Part shown: positions 45,126 to 53,951 of the stretch, piece by piece
How the letters are laid out: each line of letters starts with the position of its first letter
Position numbering within the stretch: the first letter of the stretch is position 1
Assembly (NCBI RefSeq): GCF_963378095.1
Contig: NZ_OY726397.1
Location: forward strand, 1,798,001 to 1,862,000
Reading direction: 5' to 3'
DNA: 64,000 nt
Origin: Mycolicibacterium sp. MU0053
GTDB lineage: Bacteria; Actinomycetota; Actinomycetes; Mycobacteriales; Mycobacteriaceae
Program-made: the position numbers and the translations under genes
Notes under the pieces: generated by a model
Seen by the model: the letters and a program-made list of their open reading frames with translations, nothing else
The model's database searches: none
What the model was told of the DNA's origin: nothing

Positions 45126-46148
45126 ATGCGTAATGTCATCAAGTCCACCAAGCGCTGGAGCGCGTTCACCGCGCTCGCGCTGACCACCACGGTGGTCGCG
45201 GCCTGCGGCGGCGGTGCCAGCGACGTCGCGGGGGAGGGTCCCACCCCGGACGCCGACACCACGCTCACGCTGGTGGCGTTCGCGGTGCCCGAACCGGGCT
45301 GGTCCAAGGTGGGTCCGGCGTTCGCCGCGACCCCGGAGGGCGAAGGCGTCGCCGTCACCGCCTCCTACGGCGCCTCCGGCGACCAGTCCCGCGGTGTCGA
45401 ATCGGGCAAGCCCGCTGACATCGTGAACTTCTCGGTGGAACCCGACATCACCCGGCTCGTGAAAGCCGGTCTGGTCGACGAGAATTGGGACAGCAGTGCC
45501 CATCAAGGTCTGCCGTTCGGGTCGGTGGTGACGTTCGCGGTGCGCGAGGGCAACCCGAAGAACATCCGCGACTGGGACGATCTGCTGCGCCCCGACGTCG
45601 AGGTCATCACACCCAGCCCGCTGAGTTCGGGCGCCGCCAAGTGGAACCTGTTGGCGCCGTACGCGGCCAAGAGCAACGGCGGTCAGGATCACGAGGCCGG
45701 CATCGCCTTCGTCGAGGAACTGGTCACCGAGCACGTCAAGCTGCGTCCGGGCTCGGGCCGCGAAGCCACCGACGTGTTCCGCCAGGGCACCGGCGATGTG
45801 CTGCTGGCCTACGAGAACGAGGCGCTGAACTTCGACCTCGAACACGTCAACCCGCCGCAGACCTTCAAGATCGAGAACCCCGTCGCCGTGGTGAACACCA
45901 GCAAGCACCCGGAGAAGGCGACCCAGTTCGTGAACTTCCAGTTCACCCCGCAGGCCCAGCGACTGTGGGCCGAGGCCGGGTTCCGCCCGGTCGATCCGGC
46001 CGTCACCGAGGAGTTCGCGGCCAAGTTCCCGGCCCCGGAGAAGCTCTGGACCATTCGGGATCTGGGCGGCTGGGCGGAGGTTGACGCCAAGCTGTTCGAC
46101 AAGGACAACGGCACCATCACGCAGATTTACAAGAAGGCCACTGGGTGA
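45126..46148 (+). CDS. subI: Sulfate-binding lipoprotein
   Basis: 340 residues; periplasmic receptor of the sulfate/thiosulfate ABC importer. A lipoprotein signal peptide ends in VVAAC with Cys27 as lipidation site. The mature part has TLTLVAFAVPEPGWSKV, a sulfate-family SYGASGDQSRGVESGKPADIVNFS and LLAYENEALNF. ATG with AGGAAAGG seven bases upstream. Stop overlaps the cysT start. Confidence 0.96.
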   Translation: MRNVIKSTKRWSAFTALALTTTVVAACGGGASDVAGEGPTPDADTTLTLVAFAVPEPGWSKVGPAFAATPEGEGVAVTASYGASGDQSRGVESGKPADIVNFSVEPDITRLVKAGLVDENWDSSAHQGLPFGSVVTFAVREGNPKNIRDWDDLLRPDVEVITPSPLSSGAAKWNLLAPYAAKSNGGQDHEAGIAFVEELVTEHVKLRPGSGREATDVFRQGTGDVLLAYENEALNFDLEHVNPPQTFKIENPVAVVNTSKHPEKATQFVNFQFTPQAQRLWAEAGFRPVDPAVTEEFAAKFPAPEKLWTIRDLGGWAEVDAKLFDKDNGTITQIYKKATG

Positions 46149-47029
46149 CGACCGTCGTCGACCCCGACCCGGCAGCGGGCCGTCCGGAACCCACCCCGGA
46201 CGGCTCGGCGCGCCGGCGTCGAGGCCTGCGATTCCCGTCGCGCCAAGACAGCACCAACGTGCAACTCGGCGTCGCGGTGCTGTGGCTGTCCCTGATCGTG
46301 TTGCTGCCGCTGGCCGCCATCCTGTGGACGTCGGCGCAGGGCGGCTGGGAGGCGTTCTGGTCCGCCGTGACGACGCCCTCGGCGTTGGCGTCGTTCCGGG
46401 TGACGCTCACCATCTCGGTGGTCGTGACGCTGGTCAACGCGGTGTTCGGGCTGCTGATCGCTTGGGTCCTGGTCCGCGATGAATTCCCGTTCAAGCGAGC
46501 CGTCGACGCGATCATCGATCTGCCGTTCGCGTTGCCGACGATCGTGGCGAGCCTGGTGCTGCTGTCGCTCTACGGCCCCGGCAGCCCCGCCGGCATCCAC
46601 ATCCAGCACACCGGCTGGGGCGTGGGGCTGGCCCTGGCGTTCGTCACACTGCCGTTTGTGGTGCGCGCGGTGCAACCGGTGCTGCTCGAAGTGGACCGGG
46701 AGGTCGAAGAGGCGGCCGCCTCGCTGGGCGCCAACAATCTGACGATCTTCATCCGGGTCATCCTGCCGGCGCTCGCCCCGGCCCTGCTTTCCGGCGCGGG
46801 GCTGGCGTTTTCCCGGGCCATCGGCGAGTTCGGTTCGATCGTGTTGATCGGCGGGGCGATTCCCGGCAAGACCGAGGTGTCCTCGCAGTGGATTCGCACG
46901 CTCATCGAGAACGACGATCCCGTGGGCGCCGCCGCGATATCGATAGTGCTGCTGGTGATCTCGTTCGGGGTGCTGTTCGCGCTGCGCTATCTCGGTGCGC
47001 GGGCCGCGCGCCGCGAGGAGGCGCGATGA
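46145..47029 (+). CDS. cysT: Sulfate ABC transporter permease CysT
   Basis: 294 residues, five to six membrane spans after a hydrophilic N-terminal stretch of about 35 residues. The ATPase-coupling EAA loop is EEAAASLGANNLTIFIRVILP. GTG start overlaps the subI stop (GTGA), and its stop overlaps the cysW start (ATGA). Confidence 0.96.
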   Translation: MTTVVDPDPAAGRPEPTPDGSARRRRGLRFPSRQDSTNVQLGVAVLWLSLIVLLPLAAILWTSAQGGWEAFWSAVTTPSALASFRVTLTISVVVTLVNAVFGLLIAWVLVRDEFPFKRAVDAIIDLPFALPTIVASLVLLSLYGPGSPAGIHIQHTGWGVGLALAFVTLPFVVRAVQPVLLEVDREVEEAAASLGANNLTIFIRVILPALAPALLSGAGLAFSRAIGEFGSIVLIGGAIPGKTEVSSQWIRTLIENDDPVGAAAISIVLLVISFGVLFALRYLGARAARREEAR

Positions 47030-47844
47030 TCCTGTCCGGTAGCACGCGGCTCACGCTGCGGCTCATCGCGTCGTTCTACATCTTCGCGCTACTGGTGGTT
47101 CCGCTGGGCGCCATCCTGTGGCGTGCGTTCGCACCGGGCATCGGGGAGTTCTGGGCCTCGATCACCACCCCGGCCGCGCAGTCGGCGTTGCAGCTGTCGC
47201 TGCTGGTGGTGGCCATCGTGGTGCCGCTGAACGTGATCTTCGGCGTACCCACCGCCATCGTGTTGGCCCGCAAGCGCTTCCGGGGCAAGAGTGCCCTGCA
47301 GGCCGTGATCGATCTGCCGTTCGCGGTGTCGCCGGTGGTCATCGGTGTCGCGCTGATCGTGTTGTGGGGCAGTGCGGGGCTGTTCGGATTCGTGGAGAAC
47401 GGCTGGGGACTGAAGATCATCTTCGGCTTCCCCGGCATCGTATTGGCGAGTCTGTTCGTCACCATCCCGTTCGTGATCCGCGAGGTGGAACCGGTGCTGC
47501 ACGAGGTGGGCACCGATCAGGAGGAAGCCTCGGCGATGCTCGGCGCCGGCTGGTGGCAGACCTTCTGGAGGATCACGCTGCCGTCGATCCGGTGGGGTCT
47601 GACCTACGGCGTGGTGCTGACGGTCGCACGCACGCTCGGTGAGTTCGGGGCAGTGCTGATGGTGTCGTCGAACCTGCCCGGCCAGTCGCAGACCCTCACG
47701 CTGCTGGTGCACGACCGCTACGTGCTCGGTAATCCCTATGGCGCCTACACGATCTCGATCGTGCTGATGGCGGTGGCGCTGTCGGTGCTGGTCGCACAGA
47801 TCCTTTTCGATGCCCAGCGCACCCGCGCCAAGACCGAAGAATGA
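47026..47844 (+). CDS. cysW: Sulfate ABC transporter permease CysW
   Basis: 272 residues with six membrane spans. EAA loop [21 protein letters not shown]. Forms the channel with CysT. Start overlaps cysT by four bases; cysA follows after 19 bases. Confidence 0.96.
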   Translation: MILSGSTRLTLRLIASFYIFALLVVPLGAILWRAFAPGIGEFWASITTPAAQSALQLSLLVVAIVVPLNVIFGVPTAIVLARKRFRGKSALQAVIDLPFAVSPVVIGVALIVLWGSAGLFGFVENGWGLKIIFGFPGIVLASLFVTIPFVIREVEPVLHEVGTDQEEASAMLGAGWWQTFWRITLPSIRWGLTYGVVLTVARTLGEFGAVLMVSSNLPGQSQTLTLLVHDRYVLGNPYGAYTISIVLMAVALSVLVAQILFDAQRTRAKTEE

Positions 47845-47863
47845 GCAAGGAGAACCTCAGCCA

Positions 47864-48907
47864 ATGACCGAGAACGCGATTTCGGTAACGGGCGCCAACA
47901 AGCGCTACGGGGACTTCATTGCGCTCGACAACGTCGACTTCGTGGTGCCGGACGGGTCGCTGACCGCGCTGCTGGGCCCCAGCGGTTCGGGGAAGTCGAC
48001 GCTGCTGCGCGCGATCGCCGGCCTCGACCAACCCGACACCGGCTCCATCGTCATCAACGGCCGCGACGTCACCGGGATCCCGCCGCAGAAGCGCGGGATC
48101 GGGTTCGTGTTCCAGCATTACGCGGCGTTCAAGCATCTGTCGGTGCGCGACAACGTCGCCTTCGGTTTGAAGATCCGAAAGAAGCCGAAGGCCGAGATCA
48201 AGGAGCGGGTCGACAACCTGCTCGAGGTCGTCGGGTTGGCCGGATTCCAGAACCGCTACCCGAATCAGCTTTCCGGCGGGCAACGGCAGCGGATGGCGCT
48301 GGCGCGCGCGCTGGCGGTCGACCCGGAGGTGCTGCTGCTCGACGAACCGTTCGGGGCGTTGGACGCCAAGGTGCGCGACGATCTGCGGACCTGGTTGCGG
48401 CGCCTGCACGACGAGGTGCACGTCACCACCGTCCTGGTCACCCACGATCAGGCCGAGGCGCTCGACGTCGCCGACCGGATCGCGGTGCTCAACAAGGGCC
48501 GGATCGAGCAGGTTGGTTCGCCGACCGAGGTCTATGACCAACCCGCCAACGCCTTCGTGATGTCCTTCCTGGGTACCGTCTCGGCGCTGAACGGAATCCT
48601 GGTGCGCCCGCACGACATTCGGGTGGGACGCAATCCGGACATGGCCGTCGCGGTCACCGATGAGGCCGCCGAGGCGGCCGGGGTCACCCGGGCCACCATC
48701 GACCGGGTCGTGGTGCTGGGCTTCGAGGTGCGCGTGGAGTTGACCAGTGCCGTCAACGGCGCGCCGTTCACCGCGCAGATCACCCGCGGCGACGCCGAGG
48801 CGTTGAGCCTCAAGGCCGGTGACACGGTCTACGTCCGCGCGACACGGGTGCCCCCGATCGCGGACGCCTCCCAGATAGCGCCCGTCAACGCCAGCGCGCT
48901 CCGTTAG
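47864..48907 (+). CDS. cysA: Sulfate ABC transporter ATPase CysA
   Basis: 347 residues. Walker [10 protein letters not shown], signature [15 protein letters not shown] and Walker [13 protein letters not shown] are complete, with the switch His in VLVTHDQ. The C-terminal TOBE-like regulatory domain is present ([10 protein letters not shown] to the end). AAGGAG (47847-47852) is about 11 bases upstream of the ATG. Last gene of the operon. Confidence 0.97.
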   Translation: MTENAISVTGANKRYGDFIALDNVDFVVPDGSLTALLGPSGSGKSTLLRAIAGLDQPDTGSIVINGRDVTGIPPQKRGIGFVFQHYAAFKHLSVRDNVAFGLKIRKKPKAEIKERVDNLLEVVGLAGFQNRYPNQLSGGQRQRMALARALAVDPEVLLLDEPFGALDAKVRDDLRTWLRRLHDEVHVTTVLVTHDQAEALDVADRIAVLNKGRIEQVGSPTEVYDQPANAFVMSFLGTVSALNGILVRPHDIRVGRNPDMAVAVTDEAAEAAGVTRATIDRVVVLGFEVRVELTSAVNGAPFTAQITRGDAEALSLKAGDTVYVRATRVPPIADASQIAPVNASALR

Positions 48908-48939
48908 GCTCCGACCCCCTTAGCGACCTCCCCTTTAGC

Positions 48940-48999
48940 GCGAGCGTGCGAGTCCCCGGCCGACACGCCGGCGTTTTCCCGTAGTTTGTGCACGCTCGC
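48940..48999. repeat. Long-loop inverted repeat in the cysA/chelatase gap
   Basis: GCGAGCGTG (48940-48948) and CACGCTCGC (48991-48999) flank 42 bases that include GACACGCCGGCG. This GCGAGCGTG ... CACGCTCGC layout resembles dispersed intergenic elements of mycobacteria. It may act as a terminator for the two convergent operons. The remaining gap to 49297 holds no gene that I can support; it has two short ATTGCACT copies and looks degenerate. Confidence 0.45.
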
Positions 49000-49297
49000 G
49001 AGGTGTTGGGGTGTCGAGTGCCTGGCGTCGAGGGCCGCGCGCAGGCCGCTATCCGCGGAGTCCGATCGCGTCATCGGCGCCGACGGCAGGCCGCGGAGTG
49101 CCTGGTCGAGACCACTGAGATTGCACTGACGGCGCCGACATTGCACTAGTGGCCCTGAGCTTGTCCTGGCGGCGGACATTCGGCCGAAATACCGCCGTGG
49201 ATTCAATGTCAACGCCAAGAATGCAATCTCGAACGAGGAGCCCTCGGGCTGGTGCCGCCATCGCGAGCGGTTGCGGACACCCGCGAGAAGCGGGCGC

Positions 49298-50074
49298 CTA
49301 CGCGCTGATGACGACGCGCTGATCCAGCGCGGCGTCATAACGATCCAGCACGGTCGCGGCCACCAGGTTGTGCGAGCCCAGCGGTTCGGAGACGGTGATC
49401 CCCTGCGCGCCGGCAAAATCCAAGATCCGATCGGTGATCCGGCCGTGCGCCAGGAACCACGGCGCGATCACGATGCGACGGGCCCCGGCGGTCCGCAGCC
49501 GCAGGGCGGTCTCGGCCAGGTCGGGCTGCGGACCGGTCGCGAACGCAATTCGTGCTCCGGCCCAACGGGTTCCGACGCGCAGCAGTTTCGCCACCGTGGC
49601 CGACCGCGCGTTGGACAGCTCGTTGGACGACCCCACCGCCACCACCATGACGCCGATGTCGGTGTCGTCACCGGAGACGCCGGCCTCGCTGAGGCGTTGC
49701 CGCAGCACGGTCAACAGCGCCGAATCCTCACCGAGCACCGGGGCTTGGCGAACCTGGGCGCCGGAGGCCGCGATCATCTCGGGAATGTCCACCCGGGCGT
49801 GGTAGGCGTCGGCCAGCAGCAGTGGCGACACCACCGCCGGGGTCTGCAGCTCGACGAGCACATCCTGCAGATTCGGCGCGTTCTGCTCGCAAAACGCCAC
49901 TCGCACATCGAGTTCGGGGCGCAGCCGACGGATCCGGCCGGCCACCGCGTGCGTCACCGCCGGCGAGCGCGGATCGGCGCTGCCGTGGGCGGTGAGAACC
50001 AGGGTGGGAGCCGCCCCGGCGTGGGACGGCGCCACCGCAAGCGGTGCGTAGTTCACGAAGAGTGCAGCCCGCAT
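49298..50074 (-). CDS. Sirohydrochlorin chelatase (CbiX/SirB-like)
   Basis: 258 residues with two related halves. The first starts VLTAHGSADPRSPAVTHAV, the second has VVAVGSSNELSNARSATVAKLL, both matching the CbiX ferrochelatase-like fold. It inserts metal into sirohydrochlorin; next to sirA the likely product is sirohaem for sulfite reductase. Overlaps the end of cysH by 22 bases from the ATG at 50074; a start nearer the AHGS motif is possible. Equivalent to Rv2393. Confidence 0.85.
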   Translation of the reverse strand: MRAALFVNYAPLAVAPSHAGAAPTLVLTAHGSADPRSPAVTHAVAGRIRRLRPELDVRVAFCEQNAPNLQDVLVELQTPAVVSPLLLADAYHARVDIPEMIAASGAQVRQAPVLGEDSALLTVLRQRLSEAGVSGDDTDIGVMVVAVGSSNELSNARSATVAKLLRVGTRWAGARIAFATGPQPDLAETALRLRTAGARRIVIAPWFLAHGRITDRILDFAGAQGITVSEPLGSHNLVAATVLDRYDAALDQRVVISA

Positions 50075-50760
50075 TCGATCTTGGCCTGCCCGGCCCAGCG
50101 GCCGCTGCGGGGATCGGAGCCGGGCGCCGGCTTGGCGGTGCACGGTGCGCACCCGATGGACGGGTAACCCTCGTCGACCAGGGTGTTCACCAGAATGCCG
50201 TTGGCGGTGATGTAGTCCTGCATCTGCTCGTCGGTCCAGGTGGCGATCGGATTGATCTTCACCAGCCCGAAGGCCTCGTCGAACGAGATCAGCGGGGCAT
50301 TGGCACGCGTCGGGGCCTCCACCCGGCGGATGCCGGTCACCCACGCCGAATAGCCGCTGAGCGCCTTGGACAGCGGCTCCACCTTGCGCATCCGGCAGCA
50401 CGCCGCGGCGTCGCGCGCGAACAGGTCCTTGCCGTGCAGTTCGTCCTGCTCGGCAACGGTCTTCTCGGGCGTGACGTTGACGATGTTGACTTCATAGACC
50501 ATCTCCACCGCGTCGCGGGTGCCGATGGTCTCGGCGAAGTGATAGCCGGTGTCGAGGAACAGGATGTCGACGCCGGGCCGCAGCTTCGCGGCCATCTGCA
50601 CCAGCACGGCATCCTGCATGTTCGAGGCGACCACGTACCGGCCCCCGAAATGCTCGTCGGTCCAGCGCAGCAACTCCTCGGCGCTGGCATCGGCGAGTTC
50701 GGTGGCCCCCCGCTTCGCGAGTTCGCGCAGGTCGGCCTCGGTCATCAAGGTGTTTTTCAT
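50053..50760 (-). CDS. cysH: Adenylylsulfate (APS) reductase
   Basis: 235 residues; reduces APS to sulfite. Four cysteines that bind a 4Fe-4S cluster mark the APS- rather than PAPS-specific class: Cys121-Cys122 (AACCRMRKVEPL) and Cys204-x2-Cys207 (IGCAPC). The catalytic cysteine is Cys230 in the C-terminal ECGLH. ATG at 50760 overlaps the sirA stop (ATGA). Confidence 0.96.
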   Translation of the reverse strand: MKNTLMTEADLRELAKRGATELADASAEELLRWTDEHFGGRYVVASNMQDAVLVQMAAKLRPGVDILFLDTGYHFAETIGTRDAVEMVYEVNIVNVTPEKTVAEQDELHGKDLFARDAAACCRMRKVEPLSKALSGYSAWVTGIRRVEAPTRANAPLISFDEAFGLVKINPIATWTDEQMQDYITANGILVNTLVDEGYPSIGCAPCTAKPAPGSDPRSGRWAGQAKIECGLHSS

Positions 50761-52454
50761 TGCAAATCGCTCTCCTCGGCTCGCACGGCCCACTGAGCGA
50801 AACGCTCACCGTGCTCGCGTTGTTTCACGAAGTTGCGGGCCAACCGTTCGATGTAGTCGCCGAGCTCACTGGCCAGCACCTTGTGTCCCCGCAACTTGCG
50901 GCCGAAACCGCTGTCGAGGCCCAGGGCGCCGCCCAGGTGCACCTGGAATCCCTCTTCGGGTCCGTTGCCCTCGTCGACCATCTGGCCCTTGAAGCCGATG
51001 TCGGCGACCTGGATGCGCGCGCACGAGTTCGGGCAACCGTTGATGTTGATCGTGATCGGCACGTCGAGCTGGGCGTTGATGTCGGCGAGCCGTTCCTCCA
51101 GCTCCGGCACCAGCGACTGAGCTCGGACCCGGGTCTCGGTGAAGGACAGCTTGCAGAACTCGATGCCGGTGCAGGCCATCAGGTTCTTGCGCCAGTGCGT
51201 CGGCCGCGACGGCAGTCCCAGCTTGTCCAAGCCCGCGGTCAGCTCGTCGACCTTGTCATCGGGCACGTCGAGGATGATCAGCTTCTGGTACGGCGTGAAC
51301 CGCGCGCTGCCGGAGCCGGTGCGCTCGATCAGGTCGGCCACCGCGGTCAGGATGGTGCCCGACACCCGGCCGGCGATCGGCGCGACGCCCACCGCGTTGA
51401 GACCGTTCTTGAGTTTCTGGACTCCGACATGGTCGATCGGATGCTTGACCGGCTCGGGTGCCGGTCCGTCGAGCAGGGGACGCTTCAGGTATTCGGTCTC
51501 GAGGACCTCGCGGAACTTCGCCACGCCCCAGTCCTTGATCAGGAACTTCAGCCGGGCCTTGGACCGCAGCCGACGGTAGCCGTAATCCCGGAACACCGCG
51601 GTGACGGCCTCCCAGACGTCGGGGACCTCGTCCAGCGGCACCCAGGCGCCCAGCCGCTGGGCCAGCATCGGGTTGGTGGACAGTCCGCCGCCCACCCACA
51701 GGTCCAGGCCGGGGCCGTGCTCGGGGTGGTGCACGCCGATGAACGAGACGTCGTTGACCTCATGCGCGACGTCCTGCATGCCCGAGATCGCGGTCTTGTA
51801 TTTGCGGGGCAGGTTGGAGAACTCCGGGTTGCCGATGTAGCGCCGCACGATCTCGTCGAGCGCGGGCGTCGGATCCAGCACCTCGTCGAGCGACCGGCCG
51901 GCCAAGGGCGAGCCCAGCATCCCGCGGGGGCAGTCACCGCAGGCCTCGGTGGTCTGCAGGCCGACCTCGTCGAGCCGGCGCCACACCTCCGGGATGTCCT
52001 CGATTCGCAACCAGTGGTACTGCAGGTTCATCCGGTCGGAGATGTCGGCGGTGTCGCGAGCGAACTCGGTGGAGATCTGCCCCAGCGTGCGCAGTGCGGC
52101 CGGCGAGAGCGGCTTGCCGTCGCAACGCACCCGCATCATGAAGTACGGGGCTTCGAGCAGATCCGCGTTCTCGTCCCCGGTCCAGGAGCCGTCGTAGCCC
52201 TCGGTGCGCTGCGTGTAGAGGCCCATCCAGCGGAAGCGGCCGCGCAGGTCGTCCATGTCGATGCTGTCGAAGCCCTGCTTCGAGTAGGTGTCGAGGATGC
52301 GGTCGCGCACGTTCAGCGCGTCGTCTTCCTGCTTGTACTGCTCATTGTGGTTGAGCGGTTCGCGCTCGCCGAGGGCCCACTGGCCTTCGGAACGGGGCTT
52401 CTTGGCCGGCCGGGCGGCCGCAGGTTTGGTGGTCGCGGCAGCGGTATCTGTCAT
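50757..52454 (-). CDS. sirA: Ferredoxin-sulfite reductase
   Basis: 565 residues; six-electron reduction of sulfite to sulfide, using sirohaem and a 4Fe-4S cluster. The cluster-binding segments are ACTGIEFCKLSFTETR and ININGCPNSCARIQVADIGFKG. Sequence and place match Rv2391 (also named nirA). The Shine-Dalgarno AAGGAG lies in a perfect hairpin just upstream, and a cysteine-rich leader ORF precedes it. Heads the sirA-cysH-chelatase operon. Confidence 0.96.
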   Translation of the reverse strand: MTDTAAATTKPAAARPAKKPRSEGQWALGEREPLNHNEQYKQEDDALNVRDRILDTYSKQGFDSIDMDDLRGRFRWMGLYTQRTEGYDGSWTGDENADLLEAPYFMMRVRCDGKPLSPAALRTLGQISTEFARDTADISDRMNLQYHWLRIEDIPEVWRRLDEVGLQTTEACGDCPRGMLGSPLAGRSLDEVLDPTPALDEIVRRYIGNPEFSNLPRKYKTAISGMQDVAHEVNDVSFIGVHHPEHGPGLDLWVGGGLSTNPMLAQRLGAWVPLDEVPDVWEAVTAVFRDYGYRRLRSKARLKFLIKDWGVAKFREVLETEYLKRPLLDGPAPEPVKHPIDHVGVQKLKNGLNAVGVAPIAGRVSGTILTAVADLIERTGSGSARFTPYQKLIILDVPDDKVDELTAGLDKLGLPSRPTHWRKNLMACTGIEFCKLSFTETRVRAQSLVPELEERLADINAQLDVPITININGCPNSCARIQVADIGFKGQMVDEGNGPEEGFQVHLGGALGLDSGFGRKLRGHKVLASELGDYIERLARNFVKQREHGERFAQWAVRAEESDLQ

Positions 52455-52458
52455 TGAT

Positions 52459-52477
52459 GCTCCTTACGTCAAGGAGC
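52459..52477 (-). promoter_or_regulatory. Shine-Dalgarno-sequestering hairpin of sirA
   Basis: GCTCCTT-ACGTC-AAGGAGC is a perfect 7-bp stem with a 5-base loop. On the minus strand the arm nearest sirA is AAGGAGC, its ribosome-binding site, 5 bases from the ATG at 52454. The stem would block initiation unless opened. Confidence 0.7.
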
Positions 52478-52577
52478 CGGCGGTCGGAACGCGCGAACCC
52501 ACCGGTGGCTGTTCCGGCGGCGCAGATCCGGGTGCCAGCTGGTCTTGCAGGGTGGGCAGGGCTCCGAAATCAACGCG

Positions 52578-52682
52578 TCAAGGCAGACAGCAACAGGTGC
52601 ATACGCGCTTGAAATCGACATGCCGACGCGCCACCAGGGACACTCGGTGGGTCAAGCTGCGTACGGCGGTCACGGGGGCCAT
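52578..52682 (-). CDS. Cysteine-rich leader peptide of sirA-cysH (attenuator)
   Basis: 34-residue ORF (ATG at 52682) that ends VCTCCCLP-stop, 123 bases before sirA. The cysteine run, the gene family downstream and the sequestering hairpin at 52459-52477 repeat the design seen before subI. I find no clear -10 box at the leaderless distance, so the exact start is uncertain; the frame is open further upstream. Function inferred from the known mycobacterial polycysteine leaders. Confidence 0.75.
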   Translation of the reverse strand: MAPVTAVRSLTHRVSLVARRHVDFKRVCTCCCLP

Positions 52683-52767
52683 TCTGCCATGAACAGGCGT
52701 GACCTCCCAATCCGGCCAAATTTGTGCTCGCCCTGAGCAAAATTCAGGGTCTGGAACACTGGTCCTC

Positions 52768-53943
52768 ATGACGGTCCGGGCGCCCCAGGTCGCGTCGCTC
52801 GAGTTGGTCCCGACTCGCGGCGGCCCGTTCGGCATCTACGTGCACGTGCCGTTCTGCGCGACCCGCTGCGGATACTGCGACTTCAACACCTACACCCCCG
52901 GGGAACTGGGCGGGGCGACGCCCGCGGGCTGGCTCGAGGCAATGCGGATCGAACTGGCGCTGGCCGCGCGCCAGCTGCCGGCGCTGAGCGTCGACACGGT
53001 GTTCGTGGGGGGCGGCACGCCGTCGCTGCTCGGCGGCGACGGCTTGGCCGCGGTGCTCGACGCGGTCCGCGCCGAGTTCGCCCTCGCCCGCGATGCGGAG
53101 GTCACCACCGAGGCCAACCCGGAGTCGACGTCCCCCGAGTTCTTTGCGACCATCCGCGCCGCCGGCTTCAGTCGGGTCTCGCTCGGCATGCAGTCGGTGG
53201 CGCCGACGGTGCTGCGGGTGCTCGACCGGGTGCATTCGCCGGGCCGGGCGCTCGACGCGGCCCGAGAGGCGTTGGCGGCGGGCTTCGAGCACGTCAACAT
53301 CGACCTCATCTACGGCACACCGGGGGAGACCGACGACGACCTATGCCGGTCGGTGACCGCGGCGCTGGACGCCGGTATCGATCATCTGTCGGCCTATTCG
53401 CTGGTGGTCGAGGACGGCACCGCGCTGGCGCGGCGGGTCCGCCGCGGTGAGTTACCGGCGCCCGACGACGACGTGCTGGCCCGTCGCTACGAATTGCTCG
53501 ATCGATGGCTGGTGGCAGCGGGCCTGGACTGGTACGAGGTGTCCAACTGGAGCCGACCCGGTGCCGAATGCCGGCACAACCTTGGCTACTGGAACGGCGG
53601 CCAATGGTGGGGTGCCGGGCCGGGCGCGCACGGCTTCATCGGCTCGGTGCGGTGGTGGAATGTCAAGCATCCCAACGCCTATGCGCAGGCGCTGACCGAG
53701 TCCACGCTGCCGATCGCGGACTTCGAGACGCTCGACTCCCGCGACCGCCACGTCGAGGACGTGCTGCTGCAACTGCGGCTGCGCTCCGGCCTGCCGACGG
53801 CGCTGCTCGACGCGGCCGAGCGGCACCGCGCCGAGTCCGCGGTCGCCGAGGGGCTGCTGAGCAGAGCAGGTGAGCGACTGGTGCTCACCGACCGCGGCCG
53901 ACTGCTGGCCGACGGCATAGTGCGCGACCTACTGTCGGACTGA
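52768..53943 (+). CDS. hemW: Radical SAM haem chaperone HemW (HemN-like)
   Basis: 391 residues. The radical-SAM cluster motif CATRCGYC is at Cys30, Cys34 and Cys37, followed by FVGGGTPSLL and the HemW-type NIDLIYGTPGET. HemW binds haem and loads it into respiratory enzymes; it was formerly called oxygen-independent coproporphyrinogen oxidase. The ATG at 52768 is chosen because the residues before it are not family-like. In mycobacteria this gene sits between the sulfite reductase and mycobactin loci, as here (Rv2388c). The 313-base gap upstream contains the sirA leader. Confidence 0.92.
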   Translation: MTVRAPQVASLELVPTRGGPFGIYVHVPFCATRCGYCDFNTYTPGELGGATPAGWLEAMRIELALAARQLPALSVDTVFVGGGTPSLLGGDGLAAVLDAVRAEFALARDAEVTTEANPESTSPEFFATIRAAGFSRVSLGMQSVAPTVLRVLDRVHSPGRALDAAREALAAGFEHVNIDLIYGTPGETDDDLCRSVTAALDAGIDHLSAYSLVVEDGTALARRVRRGELPAPDDDVLARRYELLDRWLVAAGLDWYEVSNWSRPGAECRHNLGYWNGGQWWGAGPGAHGFIGSVRWWNVKHPNAYAQALTESTLPIADFETLDSRDRHVEDVLLQLRLRSGLPTALLDAAERHRAESAVAEGLLSRAGERLVLTDRGRLLADGIVRDLLSD

Positions 53944-53951
53944 GCGTCAGC

